A stretch of DNA of 53,276 nucleotides from Chlamydiia bacterium (GTDB taxonomy: Bacteria > Chlamydiota > Chlamydiia > Chlamydiales > Simkaniaceae). Under the pieces are notes generated by a model. It saw only the letters and a list, made by a program, of their open reading frames with translations. It did not search any database and was not told where the DNA came from. The stretch spans positions 509,696 to 562,971 of the forward strand of contig JAJACH010000002.1 of NCBI GenBank assembly GCA_022601645.1. Direction: 5' to 3'. A program made the position numbers and the translations under genes. Shown one piece after another: positions 15,399-25,400 of the stretch (its first letter is position 1; each line of letters starts with the position of its first letter).

Positions 15399-15959
15399 AT
15401 GGTTGCACCGATTACTAAGACAACGATGAGTGAAACAGAATTGATTCAGGGGCTAGGAAAGCTCGCGGCGCTATTGATGGCAACGTGTTACTACTTGTCT
15501 GATGCAACGAAAGGGTTACTCAAAGCAGGCTCGAGTGAAAATACGAAGATGAACACAGCTTTGGAAAAAGAGAAAGAAGATATTAACGAATCAAGCAAAT
15601 GGCAAACGGCGATGTCCTATATCATGCCGATTTCGACGACGGTGTTAGGTCTTTCAATGGGAACCGATTTTTCGAATTTGGGTATGGAACAACTTAAGTC
15701 GGGCTTGTCATCAATGAATGGAGCTTTAGGGGCTTCAAAAGGAATTGTGAGCATTGGCGTCGCGTATTACGACAAAGAGAAAGGCGAAAATGAAGCGAGG
15801 GTCAATGTTGCACAAAACATCCAGGCGACTTTAGGGACGAATGGTGTGAACGTGAGTAAAGAAGAGAAAGCAGCGATGCAGACATCGTCAAATGTTTTCG
15901 ATACGGAGCTTACGACAATTTTACAAAATGGAAAAGCAATGAATTGGAGTCAAAATTAA
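15399..15959 (+). CDS. Cassette protein B, copy 2
   Basis: 186 residues, starting 2 nt after A2, exactly the spacing seen in copy 1. Shared with B1: an N-terminal E-x-x-L-I-Q-G-L-x-K/Q segment, a central hydrophobic stretch (Y-I-M-P-I-S-T-T-V-L-G-L-S-M), a Gly/Ala-rich region before [AS]-Y-Y-[KD]-K, and the ending T-T-I-L-Q-N-G-K-A. Overall identity to B1 looks low, which suggests an old duplication. No family recognised; likely an obligate partner of A and C. Confidence 0.82.
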   Translation: MVAPITKTTMSETELIQGLGKLAALLMATCYYLSDATKGLLKAGSSENTKMNTALEKEKEDINESSKWQTAMSYIMPISTTVLGLSMGTDFSNLGMEQLKSGLSSMNGALGASKGIVSIGVAYYDKEKGENEARVNVAQNIQATLGTNGVNVSKEEKAAMQTSSNVFDTELTTILQNGKAMNWSQN

Positions 15960-16741
15960 TGGCACATACAGCACAGACGCCTCAAGCAGAGGCACAAAAT
16001 TTTAACGCGATTGTCACAAGTAGTGATGCGCAAAACTTCGTTGTAGGTTCAATCTCGAAAGTGAATGCGGCACAACAGGTCCTACTACGTTTTTTAGGAC
16101 ACGTGATGGCTTTGATGCAGACAGATCAAATACAAAAGAATTTTGCAGCAGCAGATAACATGAAATCAGGAGCGATCACAGGGTTTGCGACAACCGCAGC
16201 AGGAAGTGGCATGCAAATCGCCGCGTCTGTTGGAACGACAGGTTATGGAGCAAAAGCGTCTAAAGAGATCGACGATAAATACAATAAAGGCGAAGGCGGA
16301 ACGGAAGATCTTAAATCTCAAATCAGCGATCTCGATGATAAAATTAATGCAGAAGATGAAGGCGTTCTTGTTGCAGGACATGGTGATCATGAGCCACCTG
16401 TTGAAGTACAAAAAGAAGCGTATCGAGCAGAAAAAGAAAAACTCAAACGCGATCTTGAAAGTCATGAAAAAGCGCGTGATGAAGCAAAATCACAGAAAAA
16501 GCAGAAGATGGACATGGTCAATACCGTTGGACAAGCTCTTGGTGGGCTTGGTAAATCCGCTGGTGACTCGACGAAAGACATCAAACAAGCAGCAGCGCAG
16601 AAAGAAACGACGATTGGAACGCTTGATAAAACGGGCGTTGATACACTTAACCAAGTGATCGACTCCTCATCACAAACAGCACAAAGCTACGCACAGGCAG
16701 CAGCAAGGGCCGGCGAAGCATCACAGAAAACGGCAGGTTAA
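15959..16741 (+). CDS. Cassette protein C, copy 2 (coiled coil)
   Basis: 260 residues from the ATG that overlaps the previous stop by one base (TAATG), typical of translational coupling; an upstream TTG would lie inside B2. The order matches C1: N-terminal Q-N-F-x-V-x-x-I-S-K-V-N-A, a weakly hydrophobic Ser/Ala/Gly segment ending V-G-T-T-G-Y-G-A, K-Y-N-K-G-E-G-G-T-E-D-L, a charged coiled coil (about 105-185), then G-Q-A-L-G-G-L-G-K-S-A-G and an Ala/Gln tail. A layout like that of minor type III translocators is suggestive only. Confidence 0.83.
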   Translation: MAHTAQTPQAEAQNFNAIVTSSDAQNFVVGSISKVNAAQQVLLRFLGHVMALMQTDQIQKNFAAADNMKSGAITGFATTAAGSGMQIAASVGTTGYGAKASKEIDDKYNKGEGGTEDLKSQISDLDDKINAEDEGVLVAGHGDHEPPVEVQKEAYRAEKEKLKRDLESHEKARDEAKSQKKQKMDMVNTVGQALGGLGKSAGDSTKDIKQAAAQKETTIGTLDKTGVDTLNQVIDSSSQTAQSYAQAAARAGEASQKTAG

Positions 16742-16742
16742 T

Positions 16743-17219
16743 ATGGCAACAGCAGAAATTACAACAGGCGCAGTAGAAGCGACAAGTGCACCAAAAACAG
16801 TAAAAGGGGTGCCCCACGCAAGTGGGGCCTCAGCCCATGTGCCGATTCGGCATGTGACAAACGCGATGTACGCTGCAATAAAAGCAGACGCAAGCGCGCA
16901 AAACTCAGAGCAAAACGTGCAAGCTGCAGGGCTTGAAGCAGACCAAGTGCTTGAAAAAAGCATCGAGAAAAAGCAAAACGTTTTGAAAGGGATTACAGAG
17001 CAAGCGAATGCGGCAGTTACAGCAGATGATACTCAGAAAAAACTGACAGATCTCACCACAACAGTGCAAGAGCTTCAAACGGGAATTTCCTCAGACGAAA
17101 CGAGTGCAACGACTATCCAGTCGATGCAAATCGAAGCTCCATCTCAGCAGATTGCGGCGCTTGCGAAGGTGGGACGCTCTGAGGTTAATTCAGGAAACGT
17201 AACAAACAAAGTAAGATAG
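16743..17219 (+). CDS. Cassette protein D, copy 2
   Basis: 158 residues, starting one base after C2. It is Ala/Thr/Gln-rich and wholly polar. Residues 40-100 form a long predicted helix beginning N-A-M-Y-A-A-I-K-A-D-A and resembling D1. The end lacks the Tyr/Arg-rich tail of D1. Unrecognised family. The tight coupling C-D in both cassettes suggests that the two products bind each other. Confidence 0.8.
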   Translation: MATAEITTGAVEATSAPKTVKGVPHASGASAHVPIRHVTNAMYAAIKADASAQNSEQNVQAAGLEADQVLEKSIEKKQNVLKGITEQANAAVTADDTQKKLTDLTTTVQELQTGISSDETSATTIQSMQIEAPSQQIAALAKVGRSEVNSGNVTNKVR

Positions 17220-17238
17220 GAAAATCTAGGGGAAAATT

Positions 17239-18348
17239 GTGGCAGCACCAACAGTCAATGTGACTTCATCAAAGCTAAGCTTTAGCTCAGTTGATGTCAT
17301 TGAACAAAAACCGAATATTAAAGTTGGGGACAAGACGCTTGAAGTGCGTGTCCTTACAGTTGATTTTGGTAATCACAAACAAATGACGTTTACAGCTTAT
17401 GGCAAAATGCAAAGAGTGCTTGAGAGCATCCAAGTCTTTGGTGAGAAATATCGAACTAAAACAGCGAGTGAGTTCCAACAAAAGATGGATCGATTAAAAG
17501 GGTCCACATTTCGCATGTCACGCTCCCATCCACAAAGAGAAAAAAGCTTAAAGGTATCGTTTTATCAGCACGATGGTCGCCTCCTTAAAACAGCGAAAAA
17601 AGGCTATAAAATTGACCCGGCGTTGCAAGAAACACTTCGTAAACTGGCAAAGAGTATTGCAGGGCGAAGCTTAAGCCAGCCTCATATGGAGGCGCGGAGA
17701 CACAGAAGTCCCTTCCAACCAATTCCAGCCGTAGAGCAAGGCTCACAGGTTAAAGGATCTCCTCAAGGAGGAGACTTAAGTTGGGAAAACGGAGTCCCTA
17801 ATACTCGCGTACCTGAAGTCAGAGGAGACAATGCCAACCAATCACTTCATATAGAAGGTGATCTTGTAGATAGTAGAAATCCTAGAGAGATCGTCGAAGG
17901 TGGTGGTGGCTCAGGAGGGCAAGGAAGTGACACTTCCATCCCAGAGGAAATGATCAACGCGCTCAATGACTGGGGTAGCGCTTCGACACAGGAACCTCGT
18001 TCTCCTCTGAACACTTCAGAATATGAAGTTGACGTAAGCAAGTTATATTTCAGCGATATTAGCTCAAACTCTTCTGAGGGAGGTTCAGTTTTCACTGGGT
18101 ACAACGATCCATCACCTACACATGAACCGTTGGTTCCTTCACCGTCTCCAATTCCGGAAGTTTCGTATGCAAAACAGCTACAAAAGCTTGAAGATGGTGA
18201 TTTGAACTGTAGTGAAGATAAAGAAGGTTGCCCAGAGATGTTTAGCAAAGATTTCAATGCTCGCGCTATGTATCAACAAGCAGGTAAAGCTGCAGTTAAA
18301 AAATGGCTAGAAGAGCATTCACCTGATACGGGGTTTGCTAAAGAATAA
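17239..18348 (+). CDS. Cassette protein E, copy 2, with long acidic C-terminal extension
   Basis: 369 residues from GTG 17239 (CTAGGGG upstream). Residues 1-140 match E1 (168 residues): V-L-T-V-D-F-G-N-H-K-Q-M-T-F-T-A-Y-G and the Q-V-F-G block. Residues about 150-369 are absent from E1: a disordered Ser/Pro/Gly/Asp/Glu-rich region with S-P-S-P-I-P and a last helical segment K-A-A-V-K-K-W-L-E-E-H. This looks like an added regulatory or effector-like tail. No D/E terminator is present here, unlike copy 1, so E2 is co-transcribed with A2-D2. Confidence 0.8.
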   Translation: MAAPTVNVTSSKLSFSSVDVIEQKPNIKVGDKTLEVRVLTVDFGNHKQMTFTAYGKMQRVLESIQVFGEKYRTKTASEFQQKMDRLKGSTFRMSRSHPQREKSLKVSFYQHDGRLLKTAKKGYKIDPALQETLRKLAKSIAGRSLSQPHMEARRHRSPFQPIPAVEQGSQVKGSPQGGDLSWENGVPNTRVPEVRGDNANQSLHIEGDLVDSRNPREIVEGGGGSGGQGSDTSIPEEMINALNDWGSASTQEPRSPLNTSEYEVDVSKLYFSDISSNSSEGGSVFTGYNDPSPTHEPLVPSPSPIPEVSYAKQLQKLEDGDLNCSEDKEGCPEMFSKDFNARAMYQQAGKAAVKKWLEEHSPDTGFAKE

Positions 18349-18395
18349 AATTACTCTCTAATCGATCCTTTGGGTTATGGCCCATTGGTTCTTCC

Positions 18396-18423
18396 GGGGG
18401 TGGCAGGATGTCACCCCTTTTTT
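18396..18423 (+). terminator. Intrinsic terminator after cassette 2
   Basis: GGGGTG (18397-18402) pairs with CACCCC (18412-18417) followed by six Ts, placed between the convergent E2 and clpX genes. Confidence 0.75.
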
Positions 18424-18424
18424 A

Positions 18425-19663
18425 TTAGCCAGTTTCTCGCTCTCCACGGATCACTTCGGCGGATTTTCCTTCTTTAACGCAGTCTTCTGTGATGACGACT
18501 TCTTTGATGGTGTCATCTGAGGGGACTTCGTACATGAGATCAACTAGGAGTTGTTCGACGATCATCCGTAGTGCCCGAGCTCCTGTGTCGGAGGCTTTTG
18601 CTTTGACGGCGATGGCGTTGAGTGCATCTTCTGTGAGGGTGAGTAGGACGCCGTCTTCTGCAAAGAGTTGAATGTAGTGTTTGATGATGGCGTTTTTCGG
18701 CTTGACGAGGATTTCACAGAGGTCTTCTAGCGTGAGCTCGTTGCAGTTTGCGAGGGAGTTGAAACGGCCGACGAATTCGGGGATGAGTCCGAAGGAAACG
18801 AGGTCTTCTGTCTCAACTTTTGAGAGGAGGAAGTTAGTTTCTTGGGACTGGAATTGTTTTTTGTGCGAGGTGCCGAAACCGATGGTGCCTTTTCCTAGGC
18901 GTTTTGCGACGATTTTATCGAGGTTGACGAAGGCTCCTCCGACGATGAAGAGGATGTTCTTCGTGTTAACTTTGATGTATTCTTGGTTGGGGTGTTTGCG
19001 TCCGCCTTTTGGGGGGACGTTGGCTACGGTGCCTTCGACGATTTTAAGAAGGGATTGTTGCACACCTTCGCCAGAGACGTCGCGGGTGATCGAGACGTTG
19101 CCGGAGGTTTTGCGGATTTTGTCGATTTCATCGATGTAGATAATGCCTTGTTCGGCGCGGGCAACGTCGTAGTCGGCGCTTTGGAGGAGGCGGAGGATGA
19201 TGTTTTCGACATCTTCACCGACGTAGCCGGCTTCTGTAAGCGTTGTGGCATCGGCGATGGCAAAGGGTACGTCCAGGACTTGGGCGAGGGTGGAGGCAAT
19301 AAGTGTTTTTCCAGATCCTGTGGGTCCTAAAAGGAGCACGTTCGATTTGGAGTAGTCAAAGGTTTCTTCATCGCCGTGGATTGAACGGATCCGTTTGTAG
19401 TGGTTGTAGACGGCAACAGCGATGGTTTTTTTCGCACGGTCTTGGCCGATGATGTAGTCGTCTAGCCGCTCTTTGATTTCTTTAGGCTTGAGGATTTTAA
19501 GCTCGGGGGCTTTGCCACCGGAGGGCTTTTTGTCGATAATGTCCATGCAAAGACGGATGCATTTATCGCAAACGTAGGCGCTTGGGCCGGAGATGAGTTT
19601 TTCAACCTGGTCTTCCGATCGTCCACAAAAAGAGCATGTTGCAAGCTCTGGTTTCTTTGCCAT
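18425..19663 (-). CDS. clpX: ClpX, ATPase subunit of the ClpXP protease
   Basis: 412 residues, normal for the family. ClpX unfolds tagged proteins and feeds them to ClpP in the cytoplasm. Visible parts: N-terminal zinc-binding domain (Cys10, Cys13 and a later C-D-K-C pair), Walker A (G-P-T-G-S-G-K-T), pore loop G-Y-V-G, Walker B (I-I-Y-I-D-E-I-D-K), the I-G-F-G loop that docks on ClpP, and sensor-2 residues G-A-R-A-L-R. Its start overlaps the clpP stop by one base, so translation is coupled. tig-clpP-clpX is the common bacterial and chlamydial order. Confidence 0.98.
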   Translation of the reverse strand: MAKKPELATCSFCGRSEDQVEKLISGPSAYVCDKCIRLCMDIIDKKPSGGKAPELKILKPKEIKERLDDYIIGQDRAKKTIAVAVYNHYKRIRSIHGDEETFDYSKSNVLLLGPTGSGKTLIASTLAQVLDVPFAIADATTLTEAGYVGEDVENIILRLLQSADYDVARAEQGIIYIDEIDKIRKTSGNVSITRDVSGEGVQQSLLKIVEGTVANVPPKGGRKHPNQEYIKVNTKNILFIVGGAFVNLDKIVAKRLGKGTIGFGTSHKKQFQSQETNFLLSKVETEDLVSFGLIPEFVGRFNSLANCNELTLEDLCEILVKPKNAIIKHYIQLFAEDGVLLTLTEDALNAIAVKAKASDTGARALRMIVEQLLVDLMYEVPSDDTIKEVVITEDCVKEGKSAEVIRGERETG

Positions 19664-20265
19664 TACACCTCGCTTGTCTCTTTGACGTGTGAAGAGACAA
19701 CTTCGTCGATCAGGCCGTAGTTCATGGCCTCTATTGGATCCATATAGAAGTCTCTTTCTGAGTCTAGGAGCACTTGTTCTATTGTTTTTCCGGTATTTTC
19801 TGCCAAGATTTCTGCAAGTATTTGTTTTAAGCGCAGGATTTCTTGGGCTTGGATATGCATGTCTGCTGATGTTCCGCCGATGCCGCCGATGGGCTGGTGG
19901 ATCATGATGCGGCTGTGAGGAAGCGCGTGGCGCTTGCCTTTGGTGCCGGCAGATAAAAGTAGTGCTGCAAAAGAGGCAGCTTGTCCTAAGCAGTAAGTGT
20001 GGATGTCAACACCGAGGAAGCGGAGGGTGTCGTAGATCGCAAGACCTGCAGTAACCGAGCCGCCTGGGCTGTTGATGTAGAGGTTAATCGCCTTTTTAGG
20101 GTCCTCAGCGCGGAGGAAGATAAGCTGCGCGATGATTGCATTAGCCACTTGGTCGTCGATAGGAGTACCGATAAGCACGATGCGATCTTTTAGTAGGCGT
20201 GAGTAGATATCCATGGAGCGTTCGCCACGGCCTGTATCTTCGATTACATAGGGGACTAAAGACAT
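19663..20265 (-). CDS. clpP: ClpP, proteolytic subunit
   Basis: 200 residues. The catalytic triad is visible as Ser98 (G-Q-A-A-S), His123 (R-I-M-I-H-Q-P) and Asp171-172 region (S-E-R-D-F-Y-M). The residues around Ser98 read S-F-A-A-L-L-L instead of the commoner S-M-G-A-F-L-L, a mild substitution. It forms the tetradecameric peptidase with ClpX. Chlamydiae often have two clpP genes; this is the one paired with clpX. It lies 53 nt after tig. Confidence 0.98.
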   Translation of the reverse strand: MSLVPYVIEDTGRGERSMDIYSRLLKDRIVLIGTPIDDQVANAIIAQLIFLRAEDPKKAINLYINSPGGSVTAGLAIYDTLRFLGVDIHTYCLGQAASFAALLLSAGTKGKRHALPHSRIMIHQPIGGIGGTSADMHIQAQEILRLKQILAEILAENTGKTIEQVLLDSERDFYMDPIEAMNYGLIDEVVSSHVKETSEV

Positions 20266-20318
20266 GTTGTTACCTCGTCGTATTTTTTTATGACTATGCT
20301 AGAAATTTGGCTTTTCTA

Positions 20319-21638
20319 TCAAGCGCTCTCTTTAGGTGAGAGGCATTTTTCAATAATATAGTCTTGGGCTTTCTTCAACATGGCACGAGAAAGAGCGATT
20401 GACTGCTGTTCTTGTGAACGATTTTTTGCAGTGTAATCATCTTCGTGCTTACTCATTGCTGCTTCAATGGGCGAGTGGATTTCACGCTCGATTTCTTCGG
20501 GGGTGATTTCGATCTCGTTTGAATCGATAATTTTTCGACAAAGGTAGAAGAGGCTAATGGCTCTTGTTCCGTAGGTTTCAAGTTTTTTGATCTCATCCTT
20601 TCTCTCTTCTTCGCTCATTTTTTTGAAGCGTTCTTGGAAGCTTTGGTCGGTGGCAAGTTGTCGCATGCGGTATTCGACTTCTTGATTGATCAGTGAAATA
20701 GGGAGGTCAAAAGGATAGGCGTCAACGAGTTTTTCACAGATTTGGTCGCGTAGGGCGTTTGTGCGCTCGTGCTCGGCTTGATTTTCGCGTGTCGTTTTAA
20801 TTTTTGTTTTCATGTCTTCGACGTCTTTTGCGCCCACTTTCTGGGCGAGTTCGTCGTTCACTTCGGGCATTTCCATTTGTTGGACACTTTGAACGGTGAC
20901 TTTGACTTTTTTAGCGGGGGTGTCTTTTTTTACATCTTCTGGTGCGTCTTCATCGGGATCAGACATGGCTTCTTTTGACTCGCCGGCTTTCATGCCAAGG
21001 ACGGTGTCTTGCATCCATTTGGCCATGCGCTCTTTATTCACTTTAAAACGGGTGTTTGAAAGCGCAGATTCTGGTGGGTCGTTTTCAATGATATCGACAT
21101 CAACTGTGATGTAGTCGTCTTCTTGGACTCCACGATCGGTCACATCGGTCCATGTTCCAAAGTATTCGCGCATGTCATCGATGGCAATTTGGAGTTCTTT
21201 ATCATCAACTTTTTTTAAGGGGACGTCGTCAACCTTGAGCTCGTCGATTTTCACATCGGGCACATCTGGCTCTGTTTCAAAGGAGAACTTCATCTCTGCG
21301 CCGTCTTTTTCAGAGTATTTTTCCATGTTAAAGGCAATTCTTGAGTTGCCATTCAAGACGGGAACTTTTCCAATTTCGTTCGCTTCCACAAAGGCTAGGT
21401 CTGCGATGGCTTTTTGCCATCTTTCATCGAGTTGTTCTTTGTATTTTGTTTCGATTAGGTGGGTAGGAGCTTTGCCTTTTCTAAATCCAGGAAGGGTGAC
21501 TTCTTTGGCGATGCTTTTAAGCGCGTTTTTTTTCGCCTCTTTTACGAGTTCAGGGGAGGTTTTGACATTGTACTCTACTAGACAATTGTCCTTTTTTTCG
21601 ATGTCGACTGTTACTTTTTCCGTTTCTTGGTTTGTCAT
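20319..21638 (-). CDS. tig: Trigger factor, ribosome-bound chaperone and prolyl isomerase
   Basis: 439 residues when started at ATG 21638, which follows AAGGA; a longer in-frame start would read through the tRNA-Gly and is rejected. Trigger factor binds the ribosome exit tunnel through the G-F-R-K-G-K-A-P loop, clearly present near residue 50. The PPIase domain follows (about 155-240, with D-Y-I-T-V-D-V) and then the helical substrate-binding domain (240-430). The PPIase region has a charged insert (P-D-E-D-A-P-E-D-V-K-K) and is less well conserved, as is common in chlamydiae. Confidence 0.96.
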   Translation of the reverse strand: MTNQETEKVTVDIEKKDNCLVEYNVKTSPELVKEAKKNALKSIAKEVTLPGFRKGKAPTHLIETKYKEQLDERWQKAIADLAFVEANEIGKVPVLNGNSRIAFNMEKYSEKDGAEMKFSFETEPDVPDVKIDELKVDDVPLKKVDDKELQIAIDDMREYFGTWTDVTDRGVQEDDYITVDVDIIENDPPESALSNTRFKVNKERMAKWMQDTVLGMKAGESKEAMSDPDEDAPEDVKKDTPAKKVKVTVQSVQQMEMPEVNDELAQKVGAKDVEDMKTKIKTTRENQAEHERTNALRDQICEKLVDAYPFDLPISLINQEVEYRMRQLATDQSFQERFKKMSEEERKDEIKKLETYGTRAISLFYLCRKIIDSNEIEITPEEIEREIHSPIEAAMSKHEDDYTAKNRSQEQQSIALSRAMLKKAQDYIIEKCLSPKESA

Positions 21639-21670
21639 GGGGATCCTTGCAAAAGAAATGTTAAAAACTA

Positions 21671-21742
21671 AGCGGGTGATGAGATTCGAACTCACGACCC
21701 TCACGTTGGCAACGTGATGCTCTACCACTGAGCTACACCCGC
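21671..21742 (-). tRNA. tRNA-Gly (GCC)
   Basis: On the minus strand, acceptor GCGGGTG pairs with CACCCGC. The D-arm contains AGCTCAGTGGTAGAGC, the anticodon stem is CACGT/ACGTG with anticodon GCC, and the T-arm reads GTGAGTTCGAATCTCAT. The CCA end is not encoded. It lies just upstream of tig on the same strand. Confidence 0.97.
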
Positions 21743-21786
21743 GTAAGTTATCAAAGTAGTCTAAACCAACTCCATATTTTACGCAA

Positions 21787-21919
21787 GGGGGCGTTTATAG
21801 CCGCGCAGAAATAATTTGGGATGTGATGGCTTTTCCTAGGATCGCGTGCTCGCTTGCTCGCTGTGTACAGGACACAGCGTCGCTCGTGCGCAGCGATTCT
21901 GCGCGGTCTAAACGCCCCC
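21787..21919. repeat. Palindromic element with internal hairpin
   Basis: Terminal inverted repeats of about 23 nt (21787-21810 with 21897-21919) differ by little. A second stem inside them, CGCTGTGT/ACACAGCG (21859-21866 with 21872-21879), makes a nested hairpin. Noncoding and unlike the repeats near the L genes. Confidence 0.75.
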
Positions 21920-22018
21920 GCGGCGCAGCAGCTTCGCGCTGCAAATTAGGCGAAAAGCATGACTGCAGAAATAATTTGGGATGTGACGGTTTTTCAAGGA
22001 TCGCGTGCTCGCTGTGTA
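21805..22018. repeat. Direct repeat flanking a GC-rich spacer
   Basis: The block beginning GCAGAAATAATTTGGGATGT and ending GCTCGCTGTGTA occurs at 21805-21867 and again at 21965-22018; the first copy has an 8-nt expansion (CGCTTGCT). The first copy is part of the palindromic element. The 327-nt gap between tRNA-Gly and the next gene contains nothing else recognisable. Confidence 0.75.
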
Positions 22019-22069
22019 ATAGGTAAAATTTACTTGATCTTTAAAAAACTCTACTTACTATTTGGCGGG

Positions 22070-22363
22070 ATGGACTTTATTATTGATCAGTATACGTTGG
22101 CGCGAGGTGAACCTTTGTTGTTAAAGGTATATTGTATGTGTGGCTGTGAATTGGTCACTTATCAAAAAGATGGGCCAGGCCCTTTGCTTCGATGTTACCT
22201 CGATCGGATAAGGAAAGGTGATTGTGGGGGAGATCGCTTGGCTTGTTCAAATTGTAATGCGGTGGCAGGATGGCTTGGTACCTATCTGAAAGAAAAGCGA
22301 TTGGCTTATTTCTTAGAGGACGGGAGTTGTCAGATTCAGGAATGTTTCCCTAAGAGTTTGTGA
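22070..22363 (+). CDS. Small cysteine-rich protein, zinc-ribbon-like
   Basis: 97 residues from ATG 22070; the frame stays open further upstream into repeat DNA, which I consider noncoding. Cys pairs C-M-C-G-C near residue 21 and C-S-N-C near residue 62, with further single Cys, could bind one zinc. The C-terminus (A-G-W-L-G-T-Y-L-K-E-K-R-L-A-Y-F) looks structured. No family recognised. The ribosome site is weak (GGCGGG). Its neighbours are the tRNA/tig unit upstream and the SNF2 gene 62 nt downstream. Confidence 0.6.
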   Translation: MDFIIDQYTLARGEPLLLKVYCMCGCELVTYQKDGPGPLLRCYLDRIRKGDCGGDRLACSNCNAVAGWLGTYLKEKRLAYFLEDGSCQIQECFPKSL

Positions 22364-22425
22364 ACTGCGTTTTTTTTCTTGCATGTGTTTCAAAAAAAAT
22401 GTAAAAGCATCGCTATTGGTTAGGT

Positions 22426-25400
22426 ATGCTAAATTTAAGAAAGCTCAAGCAAGACTACTCATCGAACGTGCTCAAAGAAGGTAAAGACCTCTTTGATCAA
22501 GGTAAAGTGATCTCGGCGAAGATTTTACACATCGATCCCGAAACACTTCGTATCGGCGCGCAAGTTCTCGGTCAGTACAAGAACGCTTATGAAAGCGAGA
22601 TTGAAATTGATCGGATGGAATGCGAGACTGTCGATTCAGACTGTGATTGTCCTTATCACTACGACTGCCAGCATTTGGCGGCGCTTTTACACTACTTAGA
22701 AGCTCATCTCGATGAGATCTTGGTCAAGTATTCGAAAGAAGCTGACTTAGAGGAACACGAAGAAGAGATTATTGAGGTTGTTAAAGAAGCTGAGACAAAG
22801 GAGGTCGCTAGAAAAGATGAGCAAAGGCAAAAAGAACTTTTAGATGAGTATGTTGTCGCATCGAAGGTGCTTGGCACCTCTCCGTTTTTCCTCCCAAGGG
22901 AAGAGCGGCGTGTCGATCGCGCTGAGCTTGCCGTGTTATTTTCGTTCCCGAAAGGTAACAAGCCTTATGTCGACTTTCAGTTGGCTCTGCGTCTTCCATC
23001 AAGATCAAAACCGCTTCATATTCCTAATGTGAAGGGATTTTTAGATGCGGCAAGGCATTTAGAGCCGCTTGTTATTGGCGGAAAAGAGTATTATTTTACA
23101 ATCGATTCGTTTTCTCCCAATGAACAGGTGATTGCAAGTAGCATTATGGATCACGCTAGAGGTGACCCAGGCGCGAAAGTGGCTCACTTGGATTTGAAGA
23201 TCTTTGGCATGCTTTTAGCACAAGGATTTGAAGTGGCATCGAAAGGGTTGATGGTTGAGAGCGAAGATTTACCAACGCTTCCTTGTTTATATGAGGAGTC
23301 ATTGGATAAACCGCTTAAATTTTCAACGGTGCCTGCAACGCTTGAAGTGCACTTAGAGACCATTGAGTATCCTGAACCGAAAGTTTTGTTAAATCCGCAC
23401 GCCAGAGTCGATCAAAAATCGATCATGCTCGAGGAAGTGCGCTTTTTTGAATGTGCGATGCCAGGTGTTTTGTACAATCATGTGTATCACAGGTTCCCAG
23501 ACAATATTACGCGCCAGCACTTAAGGGCGCTGTTGCCGATGCGGAATATGACTATTCCAGAGCCGCTTTTTGGCACGTTTATTGAAAATTCAATGCCTGA
23601 ATTATCGGGTTTTGCTGAGATTCATAATCAGAAGGTGATTGAATCGTTTGTTACACTTCCTTATGTGGGTAATTTGAGTGCGATTTGTGATCTTTCGTTC
23701 TTAAATGGTGAGCTCGAAGCAGCCCTTCAATTTGATTATGATGGCATTTTAATTCCAGCCTCTCATGGGAAGTTGACGATTGAGCATTTAGATGCGTTTA
23801 GTTCACCAGAGGGCATTGTTGCGAGGAATTTGGTTGAAGAGCAAAAGATCATTGAGGACCTCTTTAGGGACTTTATTTTCGATCAAGAACACGAACTTTT
23901 TGTTGCAAAGACTGAGAAGAAAATCATTGAGTTTATGACGGACACGATTCCTAGGAATCAAGAGCGTGTGCATTTTAATTGTCCGCAAAATCTTCTAGAT
24001 CAATTCATTTACGACGATTCTGAGTTTAAACTCTCGCTCAAAGAGACAGAGCAGATGGATGTTTATCAGATGAAGATCGATGTGAAGGGCTCTTTAAAAG
24101 GGATCAAGGTCGATCGGGTTTGGGATTGTATTGTTTCCAAGCGCTCGTATTTGGAAGTGCAAAAAGGTGGCAAGATTTCAAAGATTCTTGTCTTGGATTT
24201 GGAGAGAATTGGGCAGATTGTGCAGCTCTTTGATGAACTGGGCATTGAAAAACTTGACAATCACACGATTAAACGTCCGATTTGGAGCATTGCTAACATT
24301 GATGCTTCAAACTTCAAGGACCTTCCTGTTAAATTCACAATGTCTGCGAAGTTAAAAGAGATTCGTGCTCAGATGCTTGGAGAGAAGAATTTTGAGTTCT
24401 CCAAGGTGCCTGTGAAGGTTCAAGCTGATCTGAGAAATTACCAGATGGAAGGGGTGCATTGGCTTGAACGGTTACGTTCGATGTTCTTAAGCGGAATTTT
24501 AGCCGATGACATGGGTCTTGGTAAAACACTTCAAGCAATTGTAGCGATTGCTCAGCTAAGAAAGAAAACCGATCCTCCAGCACTGATTGTTTGTCCTACT
24601 TCTTTGCTCTATAACTGGAAAGAAGAGATGAGCAAGTTTATGCCTGAATTCCGCGTGCTTGTCATTGATGGAATGCCAGGGCAAAGACGTGATCTCATTG
24701 AGACTGTACGAAAATATGACGTTGTTGTTACTTCGTATAGTTTAATTCAAAAAGATGTCGAGCATTACCAATCGATCACTTTCTCTTACATGGTACTCGA
24801 TGAAGCGCAGCATATCAAAAACCGCGGCACAAGAAATGCCAAGTCGGTCAAACAGATCAAGTCTAAGCACAAAGTCATCTTGTCAGGAACGCCAATTGAA
24901 AACTCTTTAGACGAACTTTGGAGCTTGTTTGACTTCCTCATGCCTGGGTTCTTAAGTTCATACGACCGCTTTATAGAAAAATATGTTCGTGTGAGTTCAA
25001 AAGACCACAGTCGTAATTTGACTTATTTGAAAAAGAAGGTCGCGCCGTTTATTTTAAGACGGATGAAGACAGACGTGCTTGATGACTTGCCCCCTGTTTC
25101 AGAAATCAATTACCGTTGTCAACTCTCACCAGTGCAGCAAGAGCTATACAAATCGTATGCTCAGTCTGCAAGAGATGAGCTAGTAAAGCTCGTTGAACGA
25201 GATGGTTTTGACAAGGTCCAGATTCACGTTTTAGCAACTCTTACAAGGCTTAAGCAAATTTGTTGTCACCCAGCAATCTTTGCAAAAGAAACGCGCGAAG
25301 AAGGTGATTCGGCCAAATACGATATGCTCTTAGAGCTTCTTGGAACGCTCATTGAAGGAAATCACAAAACGGTGATTTTCTCGCAGTACACTCGTATGTT

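Noticed and set aside
1..18348. A complete type III secretion system or prophage
   Set aside because: No ATPase, secretin, export apparatus, capsid, terminase or integrase gene was seen; only possible substrates or translocators are present.
20319..21728. Longer trigger factor starting at 21728
   Set aside because: It would read through tRNA-Gly; ATG 21638 has a ribosome site and the family N-terminus.
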